Shown: positions 18,850 to 31,927, numbered from the stretch's first letter. The stretch is DNA of 64,000 bases from Paraperibacillus marinus (GCF_046237605.1 NZ_CP143542.1:3472001-3536000), one strand, 5' to 3'. The notes: generated from the letters alone by a model not told the origin. Made by a program: numbers and translations.

Positions 18850-20423
18850 TCCCAATCATATTTCCCCCTTATTTTCTCCCACCATTTATTGAGAACAGTT
18901 TGGAGTTGATCTAGAAACGGTTCAGTTTCCTTTGGATCAAACTTGTTATTTAGGGGAGGATCAATCTGTTTAAGGAACTGTTCAGCTTTCTTTGGATTAA
19001 ACTTGCACTGCACCTTAATTTCAAGTTTATAATCGATTGTAATCCTTACGTTTCCCCATATGAGATAAGGAGGTAACTGACTAACAATTGGGCAATAGAG
19101 AGCGACAATATTCTTAATTCTTTCGGAATCAGGGAGTGATACATGCTCAAGCGCAGGTTCTATAAGACATTCATGAATTGGATAGGATTTATTGCCATAC
19201 CTTTGTTTAAGAATGAGGAAATTATTATAGCCCTCGTGACTAACATATTTTTTTACAATATCCGGATTTACTGTGGCCATAGCATGACAAAACGTTTGAA
19301 AATGTCCTAATATACAAGATACCCAAGGGTAATTTCCGTTTTCACGGGACACTGGTTTTAATCCGGTTGTCTCCTTAATTATTCGTTGAATGTATTTACC
19401 GGTAAATAGACGTTCCATGTCGAACCCTTTTGGAGGATGCCCGACGGCCATGCTGAAAAGAGCAAATTCCAGACACTTTGGGCAATTGTAGCACCACTTG
19501 GTTTGGGGGTTAGTGGTTTCACACATTAGAAGATGGTCAAGCATATCCGGGTATCTTTTAGCTAGTATTAGAAAGCTGGCAAAATCCGAGAGATAATAGT
19601 TGAAATTTTTGATTTGCAGGTTCGTATGGAAGAATGCATTGTATTTTTTGGCTGTATAATTGTCATATTCCGGCCTTGAGCGAAGGAAATGGAAACTAGG
19701 CTTTATTTCTTCACGATTGACAAATCTACCAGTCCAATATTGGATAAATTCATTGCTGTGTGTAAGAAGATTGACATTTTGTTTGAGAAGAACAGGTAAA
19801 ATGGATCCAGTATATATTGCCGAATGGACCCTATAAGAACAGGCTTTAGTTAGGGATGATCGAAAATCAGTAATAATCGTTTGAGTTTTAATATTGAATT
19901 TATTCCTCAGTGGTTCCAAAATGAATTTGTCCCGTCTCATTTGTGTATCAGGGATTTTCCTTTCATTACTAGGATGAACATAAGAGATCAACAACAGATT
20001 ATCAGCTCCATACAATTCCGAAAGTAAAGAAAATGCATAGGCTGAGTCTTTTCCACCGCCATACAAGATTCCAACTTTCGGCTCAGACTCAACAACGGGC
20101 AAGTATTCAGATTTCTGTTGATCTTTCATAGGGTAGACATACACTCTTCCCGCATTATGGAAATTGATCCACTGTTCCACAATAGGAGTGGGTACAGCTT
20201 CAGGAAAAAGGATAAGTACATCTTCTTTACCATTAAAAACCGGTACCATTAATGCTAAAAACATGTTCCAAAATACTTCAGTCGGCAAGTCGTCGAGCAG
20301 CATTTCAGGATATTTAAAATAAAAACCATTTTTATTAATGACTGGCATTTGTCCGCTCAATTGATATTGAAATTGCACAGTGTCTTCTTTAACGATGGGA
20401 TATTCCACCCGTATCGTAATCAC
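18846..20423 (-). CDS. PP-loop ATPase (QueC/MurL-like) of the glycan island
   Basis: A 525-residue protein with an N-type ATP-pyrophosphatase loop, VGILYGGGKDSAYAFSLL near residue 120, and a QueC-like zinc motif CYNCPKCLE near residue 320. PP-loop enzymes adenylate a carboxylate or carbonyl. In cell-envelope pathways relatives include MurL-type epimerases and amidating enzymes. A plausible role is activating or amidating a uronic-acid sugar made by WecC, but this is inference. The C-terminus has an imperfect repeat (KFNPKKAEQFLKQ, KFDPKETEPFLDQ). Start GTG 20423 follows AGGTGA. It couples to the heparinase-like gene through ATGA. Confidence 0.7.
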   Translation of the reverse strand: MITIRVEYPIVKEDTVQFQYQLSGQMPVINKNGFYFKYPEMLLDDLPTEVFWNMFLALMVPVFNGKEDVLILFPEAVPTPIVEQWINFHNAGRVYVYPMKDQQKSEYLPVVESEPKVGILYGGGKDSAYAFSLLSELYGADNLLLISYVHPSNERKIPDTQMRRDKFILEPLRNKFNIKTQTIITDFRSSLTKACSYRVHSAIYTGSILPVLLKQNVNLLTHSNEFIQYWTGRFVNREEIKPSFHFLRSRPEYDNYTAKKYNAFFHTNLQIKNFNYYLSDFASFLILAKRYPDMLDHLLMCETTNPQTKWCYNCPKCLEFALFSMAVGHPPKGFDMERLFTGKYIQRIIKETTGLKPVSRENGNYPWVSCILGHFQTFCHAMATVNPDIVKKYVSHEGYNNFLILKQRYGNKSYPIHECLIEPALEHVSLPDSERIKNIVALYCPIVSQLPPYLIWGNVRITIDYKLEIKVQCKFNPKKAEQFLKQIDPPLNNKFDPKETEPFLDQLQTVLNKWWEKIRGKYDWE

Positions 20424-20461
20424 TTAATAATCACCTCATAAAAAAAAATAGTTTTTTTCTA

Positions 20462-21730
20462 TTAGTTCTCGCGTATAAGAGGATTTCCGATTTGAACATA
20501 TTGGAATCCATTTGTCTCTATTTTGCTTTTATCAAATATATTTGTAGTATCAAAAACAATTTTTGTCCTTGCCAAACCATTTAACATTTCGAAATCCAAG
20601 CCTATAAATTCCTTATGTCCTGTAAGAATGACCAGACAGTCCGAATCCCGCACGGCTTCTTCGAGTGTGTCCATTTTTCCCTCAATATGTTGCTTTACTA
20701 GAGGATCATATAATTTAAGCTGGTATCCTTTCTTGTGTAATGCATGCATGATTTCCAATGATGGGCTTTCTCGCAAATCATCGGTATTTTCTTTGAATGC
20801 CAAACCAAGCAGGGTTATGACAGGCTGCTTGAGATCCTGTACCGTATTTTCAATCATTTCGACTATACGACGCGGGGTATGGTCATTGATTTGTCGTGCC
20901 GTTCCAATGAGTTTAGCTTCCTCAGGTGCTTGTTCAACAATAAACCATGGGTCAACGGCGATACAGTGTCCTCCTACCCCAGGACCGGGCCGGAGAATAT
21001 TCACTCTAGGATGGGAATTGGCCAGCCGGATTGCTTCCCAGACATTGAATCCTATTTTTTCCGCAATACGCGCCAGTTCATTTGCGTAGGCTATATTCAC
21101 ATCGCGGTACGTGTTCTCTACTAATTTCACCATTTCCGCCGTGGTCGCATCCGTTACATGAATGGTACCCTTTACAAATCGTTTGTATAAATTTGCTGTC
21201 AGCTCACTCGACTTCTGATTAATTCCTCCAATAATGCGGTCATTCCACACTAATTCCTTGAGCAAATTACCTGGAATGATTCTTTCGGGTGAGTGGGAGA
21301 CAAGTATCTCTTCCCCGATTTTGAAAGAGGTTTGTTGAAGAATCGGGACCAAAACTTCTTGCACTGTTTTTGGCGGGACCGTTGATTCTAAAACAACTAG
21401 ATTTCCTTCCTTAAGATAAGGAAGAATCATTTTCGAGGCATGTCTCACGTAGTCTAAATTCGCCCTTTTTTCCTCTGTAATTGGTGTTGGAACGGCAAGG
21501 ATAAAAGCATCCGCTGGTTCCGGTTGGGTAGAAAAACTTAGATTTCCATCTTTGATTGCTTTAATAAGTAACTCTTTTAATCCAGGCTCCTCAATGTGAA
21601 GTTCTTGTTTATTCAAGGTATCAACAACTTGTTGATTAATATCTACTCCATGCACTTTTATGCCGTGTGTTGCAAACATGACAGCTGTTGGCAGCCCAAT
21701 ATACCCCAGTCCCATTACACATAATTTCAT
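20462..21730 (-). CDS. wecC: UDP-N-acetyl-D-mannosamine dehydrogenase
   Basis: A 422-residue UDP-sugar 6-dehydrogenase. The N-terminal Rossmann motif is VMGLGYIGLPTA; the NILRPGPGVGGHCIAVDPWF segment carries the catalytic Cys and is the WecC version of the motif rather than the UDP-glucose dehydrogenase one; a second Rossmann domain includes LGLAFKENTDDLRESPS. It oxidises UDP-ManNAc to UDP-ManNAc uronate with two NAD+. Start ATG 21730 follows AGGGTG; an in-frame GTG three codons earlier overlaps that site. It is the first gene of the island transcript, behind a sigma-K-like promoter, pairs with wecB, and has two decayed copies in the island. Confidence 0.9.
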   Translation of the reverse strand: MKLCVMGLGYIGLPTAVMFATHGIKVHGVDINQQVVDTLNKQELHIEEPGLKELLIKAIKDGNLSFSTQPEPADAFILAVPTPITEEKRANLDYVRHASKMILPYLKEGNLVVLESTVPPKTVQEVLVPILQQTSFKIGEEILVSHSPERIIPGNLLKELVWNDRIIGGINQKSSELTANLYKRFVKGTIHVTDATTAEMVKLVENTYRDVNIAYANELARIAEKIGFNVWEAIRLANSHPRVNILRPGPGVGGHCIAVDPWFIVEQAPEEAKLIGTARQINDHTPRRIVEMIENTVQDLKQPVITLLGLAFKENTDDLRESPSLEIMHALHKKGYQLKLYDPLVKQHIEGKMDTLEEAVRDSDCLVILTGHKEFIGLDFEMLNGLARTKIVFDTTNIFDKSKIETNGFQYVQIGNPLIREN

Positions 21731-21776
21731 AACTTTCACCCTTTTTGTAATTTCTTATTAAGCTTCATGTATTTGT

Positions 21777-21805
21777 TATGTTATGAAATGGCTCTATTTA
21801 GGGTA
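21777..21805 (-). promoter_or_regulatory. Sigma-K-type promoter of wecC and the glycan island
   Basis: On the minus strand TACC, 16 bases, then CATAACATA, a full match to the sigma-K -10 pattern CATAnnnTA with correct -35 and spacing. It lies 46 bases before the ATG. The same arrangement is conserved upstream of the wecC relic at 6774-6801. This points to transcription in the mother cell late in sporulation. Confidence 0.7.
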
Positions 21806-21947
21806 TGGACAATTATACATTTACCAAGAAAAAAGTTAAAAAGGGCCTGTTTGTGATACCACGTGCAACTAGCATTAGCATAACGAACAACAGGTTGTAA
21901 CAGGCAAAAAACGCGTCTAATAAGTTTAGATCATGCTTTTTGGTTAT

Positions 21948-21983
21948 AAAAAAAACGCCTTCCTACTATGTAGGAAGACGTTC
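21948..21983 (-). terminator. Terminator of the rrn-tRNA operon
   Basis: Minus strand AACGTCTTCCTAC-ATA-GTAGGAAGGCGTT followed by a long T run, just after the last tRNA. Confidence 0.9.
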
Positions 21984-22014
21984 AAAATAATAATTATACT
22001 GTTATAAAAAATGA

Positions 22015-22096
22015 TACCGGTGGTCGGGGTCGAACCGACACTCCAGAAGGAACACGATTTTGAGTCGTGCGCGTCTGCCAATTCCGCCACACCGGC
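22015..22096 (-). tRNA. tRNA-Leu (CAA)
   Basis: Long-variable-arm tRNA with anticodon loop CTCAAAA and acceptor GCCGGTG. CCA is not encoded. Last tRNA of the cluster. Confidence 0.93.
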
Positions 22097-22101
22097 TTGA
22101 T

Positions 22102-22175
<74 letters not shown>

Positions 22176-22190
22176 AGATAAGTTTTTTAA

Positions 22191-22262
22191 AGCGGAAGAC
22201 GGGGTTCGAACCCGCGACCCCAACCTTGGCAAGGTTGTATTCTACCACTGAACTACTTCCGC
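22191..22262 (-). tRNA. tRNA-Gly (GCC)
   Basis: Cloverleaf with acceptor GCGGAAG and anticodon loop TTGCCAA; CCA not encoded. Confidence 0.94.
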
Positions 22263-22268
22263 AAAAAA

Positions 22269-22343
22269 TGGCTGGGCTAGCTGGATTCGAACCAACGCAT
22301 GACGGAGTCAAAGTCCGTTGCCTTACCGCTTGGCTATAGCCCA
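22269..22343 (-). tRNA. tRNA-Gln (TTG)
   Basis: Cloverleaf with acceptor TGGGCTA and anticodon loop CTTTGAC; CCA encoded. Confidence 0.95.
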
Positions 22344-22369
22344 ATAAATCACTTATATATAAAATAAAA

Positions 22370-22446
22370 TGGGGCGACTGATGGGAATCGAACCCACGAA
22401 TGTCGGAACCACAATCCGATGCGTTAACCACTTCGCCACAATCGCC
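22370..22446 (-). tRNA. tRNA-His (GTG)
   Basis: Cloverleaf with acceptor GGCGATT and anticodon loop TTGTGGT; CCA encoded. Confidence 0.94.
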
Positions 22447-22467
22447 ACAGCTGCTATTAAATTAAAT

Positions 22468-22541
22468 TGGCAGGGGTAGTAGGAATCGAACCCACACTGG
22501 AGGTTTTGGAGACCTCTGTTCTACCTTTAAACTATACCCCT
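22468..22541 (-). tRNA. tRNA-Trp (CCA)
   Basis: Cloverleaf with acceptor AGGGGTA and anticodon loop CTCCAAA; 3' CCA encoded. Confidence 0.95.
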
Positions 22542-22558
22542 GTAATAATTAAGATAAA

Positions 22559-22643
22559 TGGTGGAGGGGGACGGATTCGAACCGCCGAACCCGGAGGGAG
22601 CGGATTTACAGTCCGCCGCGTTTAGCCACTTCGCTACCCCTCC
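22559..22643 (-). tRNA. tRNA-Tyr (GTA)
   Basis: Long-variable-arm tRNA with acceptor GGAGGGG and anticodon loop CTGTAAA; CCA encoded. Confidence 0.95.
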
Positions 22644-22653
22644 ACTATTTAAA

Positions 22654-22726
<73 letters not shown>

Positions 22727-22729
22727 AAA

Positions 22730-22805
22730 TGGTGGCTCAGGACGGAATCGAACCGCCGACACAAGGATTTTCAGTCCTTTGCTCTACCGACTGAGCTACT
22801 GAGCC
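22730..22805 (-). tRNA. tRNA-Phe (GAA)
   Basis: Cloverleaf with acceptor GGCTCAG and anticodon loop CTGAAAA; CCA encoded. Confidence 0.95.
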
Positions 22806-22889
22806 AAATCAAGTTATTTATTTCCTTTAGTATAAGAAGGGAATAACCTTGTCACAACCCTTGGATAAGTTGTGTTATAAAGTTAAAAA

Positions 22890-22965
22890 TGGCGGTCCCG
22901 ACGGGAATCGAACCCGCGATCTCCTGCGTGACAGGCAGGCATGTTAACCGCTACACCACGGGACC
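22890..22965 (-). tRNA. tRNA-Asp (GTC)
   Basis: Cloverleaf with acceptor GGTCCCG and anticodon loop CTGTCAC; CCA encoded. Confidence 0.95.
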
Positions 22966-22970
22966 AGAAT

Positions 22971-23043
<73 letters not shown>

Positions 23044-23165
23044 ACGATGTTAAAGTATTAAGATTGTTCATGCCCTAAGTTATAGGACTGTCCCGATTTC
23101 AGTAAGTCTATTCAAGCAGCGGCTCAATCGGTACAACTCGCAGCTTATTCATCGGAAGTTTTGCT

Positions 23166-23183
23166 CGTTGCTCCACCCCGCGA
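23166..23183 (-). repeat. Fragment duplicating the 5' end of tRNA-fMet
   Basis: The minus strand begins TCGCGGGGTGGAGCA, identical to the first bases of tRNA-fMet at 22971-23043, then diverges. It sits in an otherwise empty 148-base spacer of the tRNA cluster and has no cloverleaf, so it is a remnant. Confidence 0.7.
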
Positions 23184-23191
23184 CAATTATA

Positions 23192-23267
23192 TGGTGGAGG
23201 ATGACGGGATCGAACCGCCGACCCTCTGCTTGTAAGGCAGATGCTCTCCCAGCTGAGCTAATCCTCC
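23192..23267 (-). tRNA. tRNA-Val (TAC)
   Basis: Cloverleaf with acceptor GGAGGAT and anticodon loop CTTACAA; CCA encoded. Confidence 0.95.
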
Positions 23268-23275
23268 AATATGAA

Positions 23276-23350
23276 TGGTGACCCCTACGGGATTCGAACC
23301 CGTGTTACCGCCGTGAAAGGGCGGTGTCTTAACCGCTTGACCAAGGGGCC
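23276..23350 (-). tRNA. tRNA-Glu (TTC)
   Basis: Cloverleaf with acceptor GGCCCCT and anticodon loop CTTTCAC; CCA encoded. Confidence 0.95.
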
Positions 23351-23374
23351 TTTGTAGATTATTTAAGAATATAA

Positions 23375-23466
23375 TGGCGGAGAGCAAGGGATTCGAACCC
23401 TTGAGACAGCGGTAACCGTCTACACGATTTCCAATCGTGCTCCTTCGACCTCTCGGACAGCTCTCC
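23375..23466 (-). tRNA. tRNA-Ser (GGA)
   Basis: Long-variable-arm tRNA with acceptor GGAGAGC and anticodon loop TTGGAAA; CCA encoded. Confidence 0.95.
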
Positions 23467-23467
23467 A

Positions 23468-23542
23468 TGGCTCCGCAGGTAGGACTCGAACCTACGACCG
23501 TTCGGTTAACAGCCGAATGCTCTACCACTGAGCTACTGCGGA
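23468..23542 (-). tRNA. tRNA-Asn (GTT)
   Basis: Cloverleaf with acceptor TCCGCAG and anticodon loop CTGTTAA; CCA encoded. First tRNA after 5S rRNA. Confidence 0.95.
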
Positions 23543-23552
23543 AAAATAACCA

Positions 23553-23669
<117 letters not shown>

Positions 23670-23819
23670 CAAGTTTTTCTCAAGAGACATATGTTATTAT
23701 AACATCTTTTGAGGGTTATTCAAGAAGAAATTTTCATTTCTCAAAAGAACTTTCGTTCCTTCAAAACTAGATAACAAAGGCTGATTTGCATTTACGTTTT
23801 ATCGAGTATAAACAAGATA

Positions 23820-26767
<2,948 letters not shown>

Positions 26768-26799
26768 ATAGATACGGCTGACGATAAGCTTCGTTCTTC

Positions 26800-26880
26800 T
26801 TCATCAGCTCACTCGTTCACATCCTCACGTACGTGAAGTACGCTCCAGTGTTCACTCGCTCGCTTCCTCGAATAACTCGC
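26800..26880 (-). repeat. 16S-23S spacer repeat, copy A
   Basis: About 80 bases (minus strand: CGAG.TATTCGAGGAAGCGA ... CGTACGTGAGGATGTGAAC) repeated at 27056-27139 with roughly a dozen changes. The spacer carries no tRNA gene. Confidence 0.75.
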
Positions 26881-27055
26881 TTCTCCTCCGCCTCAGAGAG
26901 TGGGAGAAGTTTCGCTTCATCATCGAACCATAATTAAACAATAAAACTTAACTCGGTTTATTACTCGATGCGGTAAAATGACGCAAATCATTTTTGCCTT
27001 ATATTGTTATCTAGTTTTCAAAGAACGATGAAAATAAATGATAAACGTCGCTCTT

Positions 27056-27139
27056 CTTCGTCAGCTTCACTCATTCACATCCTCATGTACGTGAAGTACA
27101 CTCCGGTGTTCATTCGTTCGCTTCCTCGAATAGCTCGTT
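27056..27139 (-). repeat. 16S-23S spacer repeat, copy B
   Basis: Second copy of the 26800-26880 element, same orientation. Its centre GTACTTCACGTAC is self-complementary at the ends. Confidence 0.75.
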
Positions 27140-27204
27140 TCTGATTTATTTTCAGGTTTTGAAGGAATGCTCCCTCAAAACTGAACGAAACAAGATCGCT
27201 TTTT

Positions 27205-28760
<1,556 letters not shown>

Positions 28761-28881
28761 AGTGTTCGATATAGCTCATAAAGTTTAAAACTTGTTTTGT
28801 TTACTTCCTATTAAATAAGAAGTAACTGGCGTCTTGTTTCGTTCAGTTTTCAAAGAACATTTTGTCAAAAGCGACTTTATT

Positions 28882-28911
28882 ATCATACCGCATCTCGTGG
28901 TAATTTGTCAA
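28882..28911 (-). promoter_or_regulatory. rrn promoter P2
   Basis: Minus strand TTGACA, 18 bases, TATGAT: a strong sigma-A promoter about 120 bases before 16S. Confidence 0.85.
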
Positions 28912-28990
28912 CAACTTTTTCAGAATAACTTATCTGTTGTTGCTCGCGCTCATGATTTAGTTACTCACCGCTTTCTTGGCGGCGAAATCT

Positions 28991-29019
28991 AATATATCAT
29001 GGTAAAAAAAACTTTGCAA
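28991..29019 (-). promoter_or_regulatory. rrn promoter P1
   Basis: Minus strand TTGCAA, 17 bases, TATATT. The tandem P1-P2 layout is usual for Bacillus rrn operons. Confidence 0.75.
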
Positions 29020-29168
29020 TGTTTTTTGAAAAAGTTTATTAAAAAAGTATTATAAGTTGTAGCTGCGCGATTTCATCCTGACATTTCTAACAGGTTGAAT
29101 CATCATGAATATTGAGTGCTTTCTTTGAATAGCATGGTTATAACCCCAATAAATGAAGGAGCAATTAA

Positions 29169-29351
29169 ATGGATCTAAAAGCCGCAGGTCTCTTTATATC
29201 ATTCACCATGGCACTATTTCTTTTTAGCACAGCTTATGCCGAGGCGATAAAAATCAGCACAGCCGAAGGAAAGGTCGATGGGTTCACCTTGATGCTCTCT
29301 CTCCCATCCGCTTTTGTGTTTTCTATTTTCGCCTGTGTATTCCAGGAATAA
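29169..29351 (+). CDS. Small membrane protein of unknown function
   Basis: A 60-residue protein with two hydrophobic segments (LFISFTMALFLFSTAYA near 7-24 and FTLMLSLPSAFVFSIFACVF at 39-58). The first could be a membrane anchor or signal-like helix. AAGGAG lies seven bases before the ATG, which supports real translation. It is convergent with the EamA transporter and shares its terminator. No family recognised. Confidence 0.6.
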   Translation: MDLKAAGLFISFTMALFLFSTAYAEAIKISTAEGKVDGFTLMLSLPSAFVFSIFACVFQE

Positions 29352-29394
29352 AAAAACGGCAGCAGGCGGAAATGCCCTGACTGCCGTTTTTTAT
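29351..29394. terminator. Bidirectional terminator
   Basis: AAAAACGGCAG and CTGCCGTTTTTT pair between two convergent genes, with T runs on both strands. Confidence 0.85.
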
Positions 29395-30314
29395 TAAAGC
29401 AGCTGGGCTGCCTGTTGTTTTTTAAGTTTGAGCCTGGCCTTGGTCTTTCTTTCATCCATGATAAACAAAACAATTCCTCCAAGTACAATTGCCCCTCCAA
29501 GTATCTGTGTCCAGATAACCTGTTCCTTAAGCAAGTAATATGCAAGCACTGATGCGCCGACCGGCTCAAACAGAATACCCATGGATATGGTGCTGGCACT
29601 GAGCCATTTTATTGACCAATTAAACAGTGTATGGCCGAGTATAGTCGGAATGATGGCCAGAAGGAGGAAGTAGAGCCAATCTGCCCTCCCATAAGGTGCC
29701 AGTGGTTCATTGACAGCCATTACATAAAATAAAAGTACGACGGAACTTACCAGGTATACAAGGAAGGTATAGGTGATAAGTGATATCCGCTTACGAACTG
29801 TCTGGCCGAAAAGCATGTAAACCGTTACCAGCAGGCAGGCAATGAGCGCAAGAATATCCCCCCAAAGTGCTTTCCCGCTGATTTGAAAGTCTCCCCAGCT
29901 GATCAGGACACTGCCGGCGATGGCCATAACCCCGCTGAGCACAGCGACAATGGAATATCGTTCTTTAAAAAAGATAAAGGTTCCTATGAATGCAAAGAGA
30001 GGCTGAAGTGTCACAAGCACTGTCGAACTGGCTACAGATGTGTAATTCAGCGATTCAAACCAAAGTATGAAATGAAAGGCAAGGAAGGTGCCGGAACATA
30101 TAATAAACATACAGTCACGCTTTGATATCATTTTCAATTCTTCTCTCCCATTTATTAAAAAAAGAGGAAGAGTGAGGAGCGCTGAGAAAAGCAGCCGGTA
30201 AAAGGCTATTACCCCTGCTGGTGCCGTGGAAAATTTCACAAAGATAGCAGAAGTGGAAACTGAGATGACACCAATGACCATGACTAGATATGGGTTAACT
30301 TTTGGTTCTTTCAT
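29394..30314 (-). CDS. EamA/DMT-family membrane transporter
   Basis: A 306-residue protein with about ten transmembrane helices in two EamA repeats (VIGVISVSTSAIFVKFS at the start; ILGGAIVLGGIVLFI at the end), ending in a basic cytoplasmic tail. EamA proteins export metabolites or amino acids; the substrate here is unknown. ATG 30314 has AAAGGAG six bases upstream; a longer in-frame start lacks a site. Confidence 0.85.
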   Translation of the reverse strand: MKEPKVNPYLVMVIGVISVSTSAIFVKFSTAPAGVIAFYRLLFSALLTLPLFLINGREELKMISKRDCMFIICSGTFLAFHFILWFESLNYTSVASSTVLVTLQPLFAFIGTFIFFKERYSIVAVLSGVMAIAGSVLISWGDFQISGKALWGDILALIACLLVTVYMLFGQTVRKRISLITYTFLVYLVSSVVLLFYVMAVNEPLAPYGRADWLYFLLLAIIPTILGHTLFNWSIKWLSASTISMGILFEPVGASVLAYYLLKEQVIWTQILGGAIVLGGIVLFIMDERKTKARLKLKKQQAAQLL

Positions 30315-30459
30315 AAATACTCCTTTATACATTTAACTGCCGTACAGATTTCACGTAGGAAATGTTTAATGTTTTTTATAGGTGGTAAACTTATTATTCG
30401 TTTAAATACGTTTGTATTATATCATATTAAACTCCATTTACCTTGAACGGCGGTGAATC

Positions 30460-31167
30460 ATGGATTTTGAATTCGAGTTTGAAATGGATGAGAACATTTT
30501 TATAAAGCTGGGATTTGCAGCTATCCTCGGGTTGATTATCGGACTTGAAAGGGAGATTAAGCGAAAGCCGCTTGGCCTCAAAACATGCCTGGTAATTTCC
30601 ATTGTCAGCTGCCTGCTGACGGCTGTATCCATAGAATCCGCTTATACTTTCCCAGGCGATGGGCAGGTTAATATTACAATGGACCCTCTGCGCCTCGCTG
30701 CACAAATTGTCTCTGGAATTGGCTTTCTTGGAGCAGGGGTGATTTTGAGGCGTGGAAACGATACAGTTACCGGACTGACTACTGCGGCCATGATATGGGG
30801 CGCAGCCGGAATAGGGATTGCTGTTGGCGCGGGTTATTATTGGGAGGCTACTGCAGGAGTCATCATGCTCATGCTCAGTGTAGAGTTTGTCCCCTATTTA
30901 ATGAACTCGATTGGCCCTAAACAATTGAGGGAAAAGGAAATTCTCCTGAAATTGAATGTAAAAGAGAAAGACAGTATAGAGAGCATTATTGCCAAAATAA
31001 AAAGTGAAGAGATCAGGATCAAGCATGTGCGCATCAAAGATCTAGATAATGAAGAGCACCTGGTACAGCTTAAGATTACCGTATCTCAAAAAAGAACTAC
31101 GACAAATGTTTATTATGCTGTTTCATATATAGAAGGTATCCGGTCTGTCGAAATTGAAGGTTTGTAG
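30460..31167 (+). CDS. MgtC/SapB family membrane protein
   Basis: A 235-residue protein with an N-terminal membrane domain typical of MgtC (AAILGLIIGLEREIKRKPLGL, SGIGFLGAGVILRRG, VTGLTTAAMIWGAAGIG) and a C-terminal ACT-like cytoplasmic domain (about 160-235). MgtC proteins act in magnesium or membrane-potential homeostasis, partly by modulating the F-type ATPase in other bacteria. ATG follows GGCGGTGA. Monocistronic. Confidence 0.9.
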   Translation: MDFEFEFEMDENIFIKLGFAAILGLIIGLEREIKRKPLGLKTCLVISIVSCLLTAVSIESAYTFPGDGQVNITMDPLRLAAQIVSGIGFLGAGVILRRGNDTVTGLTTAAMIWGAAGIGIAVGAGYYWEATAGVIMLMLSVEFVPYLMNSIGPKQLREKEILLKLNVKEKDSIESIIAKIKSEEIRIKHVRIKDLDNEEHLVQLKITVSQKRTTTNVYYAVSYIEGIRSVEIEGL

Positions 31168-31173
31168 CACACG

Positions 31174-31204
31174 AAAGGGAATGCAGCAGCTGCATTCCCT
31201 TTTA
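31174..31204. terminator. Bidirectional terminator
   Basis: AAGGGAATGCAGC and its complement with TTTT after it, between convergent mgtC and the coiled-coil gene. Confidence 0.8.
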
Positions 31205-31208
31205 ATAG

Positions 31209-31553
31209 TCATTCAGATTGTGCAAAGGCATAAGGACGCGGATCTTCCTTTTCTCTCACTTTATCAATTTTATCAATAAACATTTGGAAGACTCTCTTCT
31301 TTTCTTCCAGATCTTTTATGTATTCTTTCAGTTCGTTATACTTCTCCTGGAAGGGTTCATGATAAAGCTCCCTGATTTTTCTGTTAAGATCCGGGTTGGC
31401 AGTAGACTGTACAACTTGTTTCGTAATACTGAATTTATACATATAAACCTGCAGCTCTTTTTTAACCTGCTCATACTCCTGATCTATCTCTTCTAATAAT
31501 ATCCCTATTTCCTCTTTCCACTCTTCCAGTGATTTATGTACATGTGATTCCAT
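31209..31553 (-). CDS. Hypothetical coiled-coil protein
   Basis: A 114-residue, Glu/Lys-rich, helix-forming protein (EEWKEEIGILLEEIDQEYEQ; YNELKEYIKDLEEKKRVFQ), soluble and probably two long helices. AGGAGG lies about eleven bases before the ATG. No family recognised; Bacillaceae have several such small cytosolic proteins. Confidence 0.65.
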   Translation of the reverse strand: MESHVHKSLEEWKEEIGILLEEIDQEYEQVKKELQVYMYKFSITKQVVQSTANPDLNRKIRELYHEPFQEKYNELKEYIKDLEEKKRVFQMFIDKIDKVREKEDPRPYAFAQSE

Positions 31554-31813
31554 TAATAAAGATCCTCCTTTTTCGGGCTTCCTTGTTGAGAGGCATATTC
31601 TTTCATATAAAAATATCCTGTTAAGTATAACAATAATAAGTTACAGTGCCTTTGCTGCCATGTTACATTGAATTACATTCTCTGCATAATTACTGTCAGG
31701 CACCTTTGTACAGGGAATTAAAATGATTCTAAAATATTTTTTCAAAAAAAGGGTTGCAGTGAAGACAAGGAGGAGTTATAATAAATTTCGTGGTAATGAT
31801 CCACATGGAATAC

Positions 31814-31886
31814 GGGGGCTTAGCTCAGCTGGGAGAGCGTTTGGCTGGCAGCCAAAAGGTCAGCGGTTCGATCCCGCTAGTCTCCA
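31814..31886 (+). tRNA. tRNA-Ala (GGC)
   Basis: Acceptor GGGGGCT pairs AGTCTCC with two G-T pairs; D arm TAGCTCAGCTGGGAGAGC; anticodon loop CTGGCAG; T arm GTTCGATCC. CCA is not encoded. Confidence 0.93.
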
Positions 31887-31893
31887 TCTAATT

Positions 31894-31927
31894 AAAGACC
31901 TCCTTGCTATGGCAAGGGGGTCTTTTT
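31894..31927 (+). terminator. Terminator of tRNA-Ala
   Basis: AAGACCTCCTTGC-TATG-GCAAGGGGGTCTTTTT directly after the tRNA. Confidence 0.9.

Noticed and set aside
20523..21089. 188-codon plus-strand frame opposite wecC
   Set aside because: Antisense shadow of a well-supported gene.
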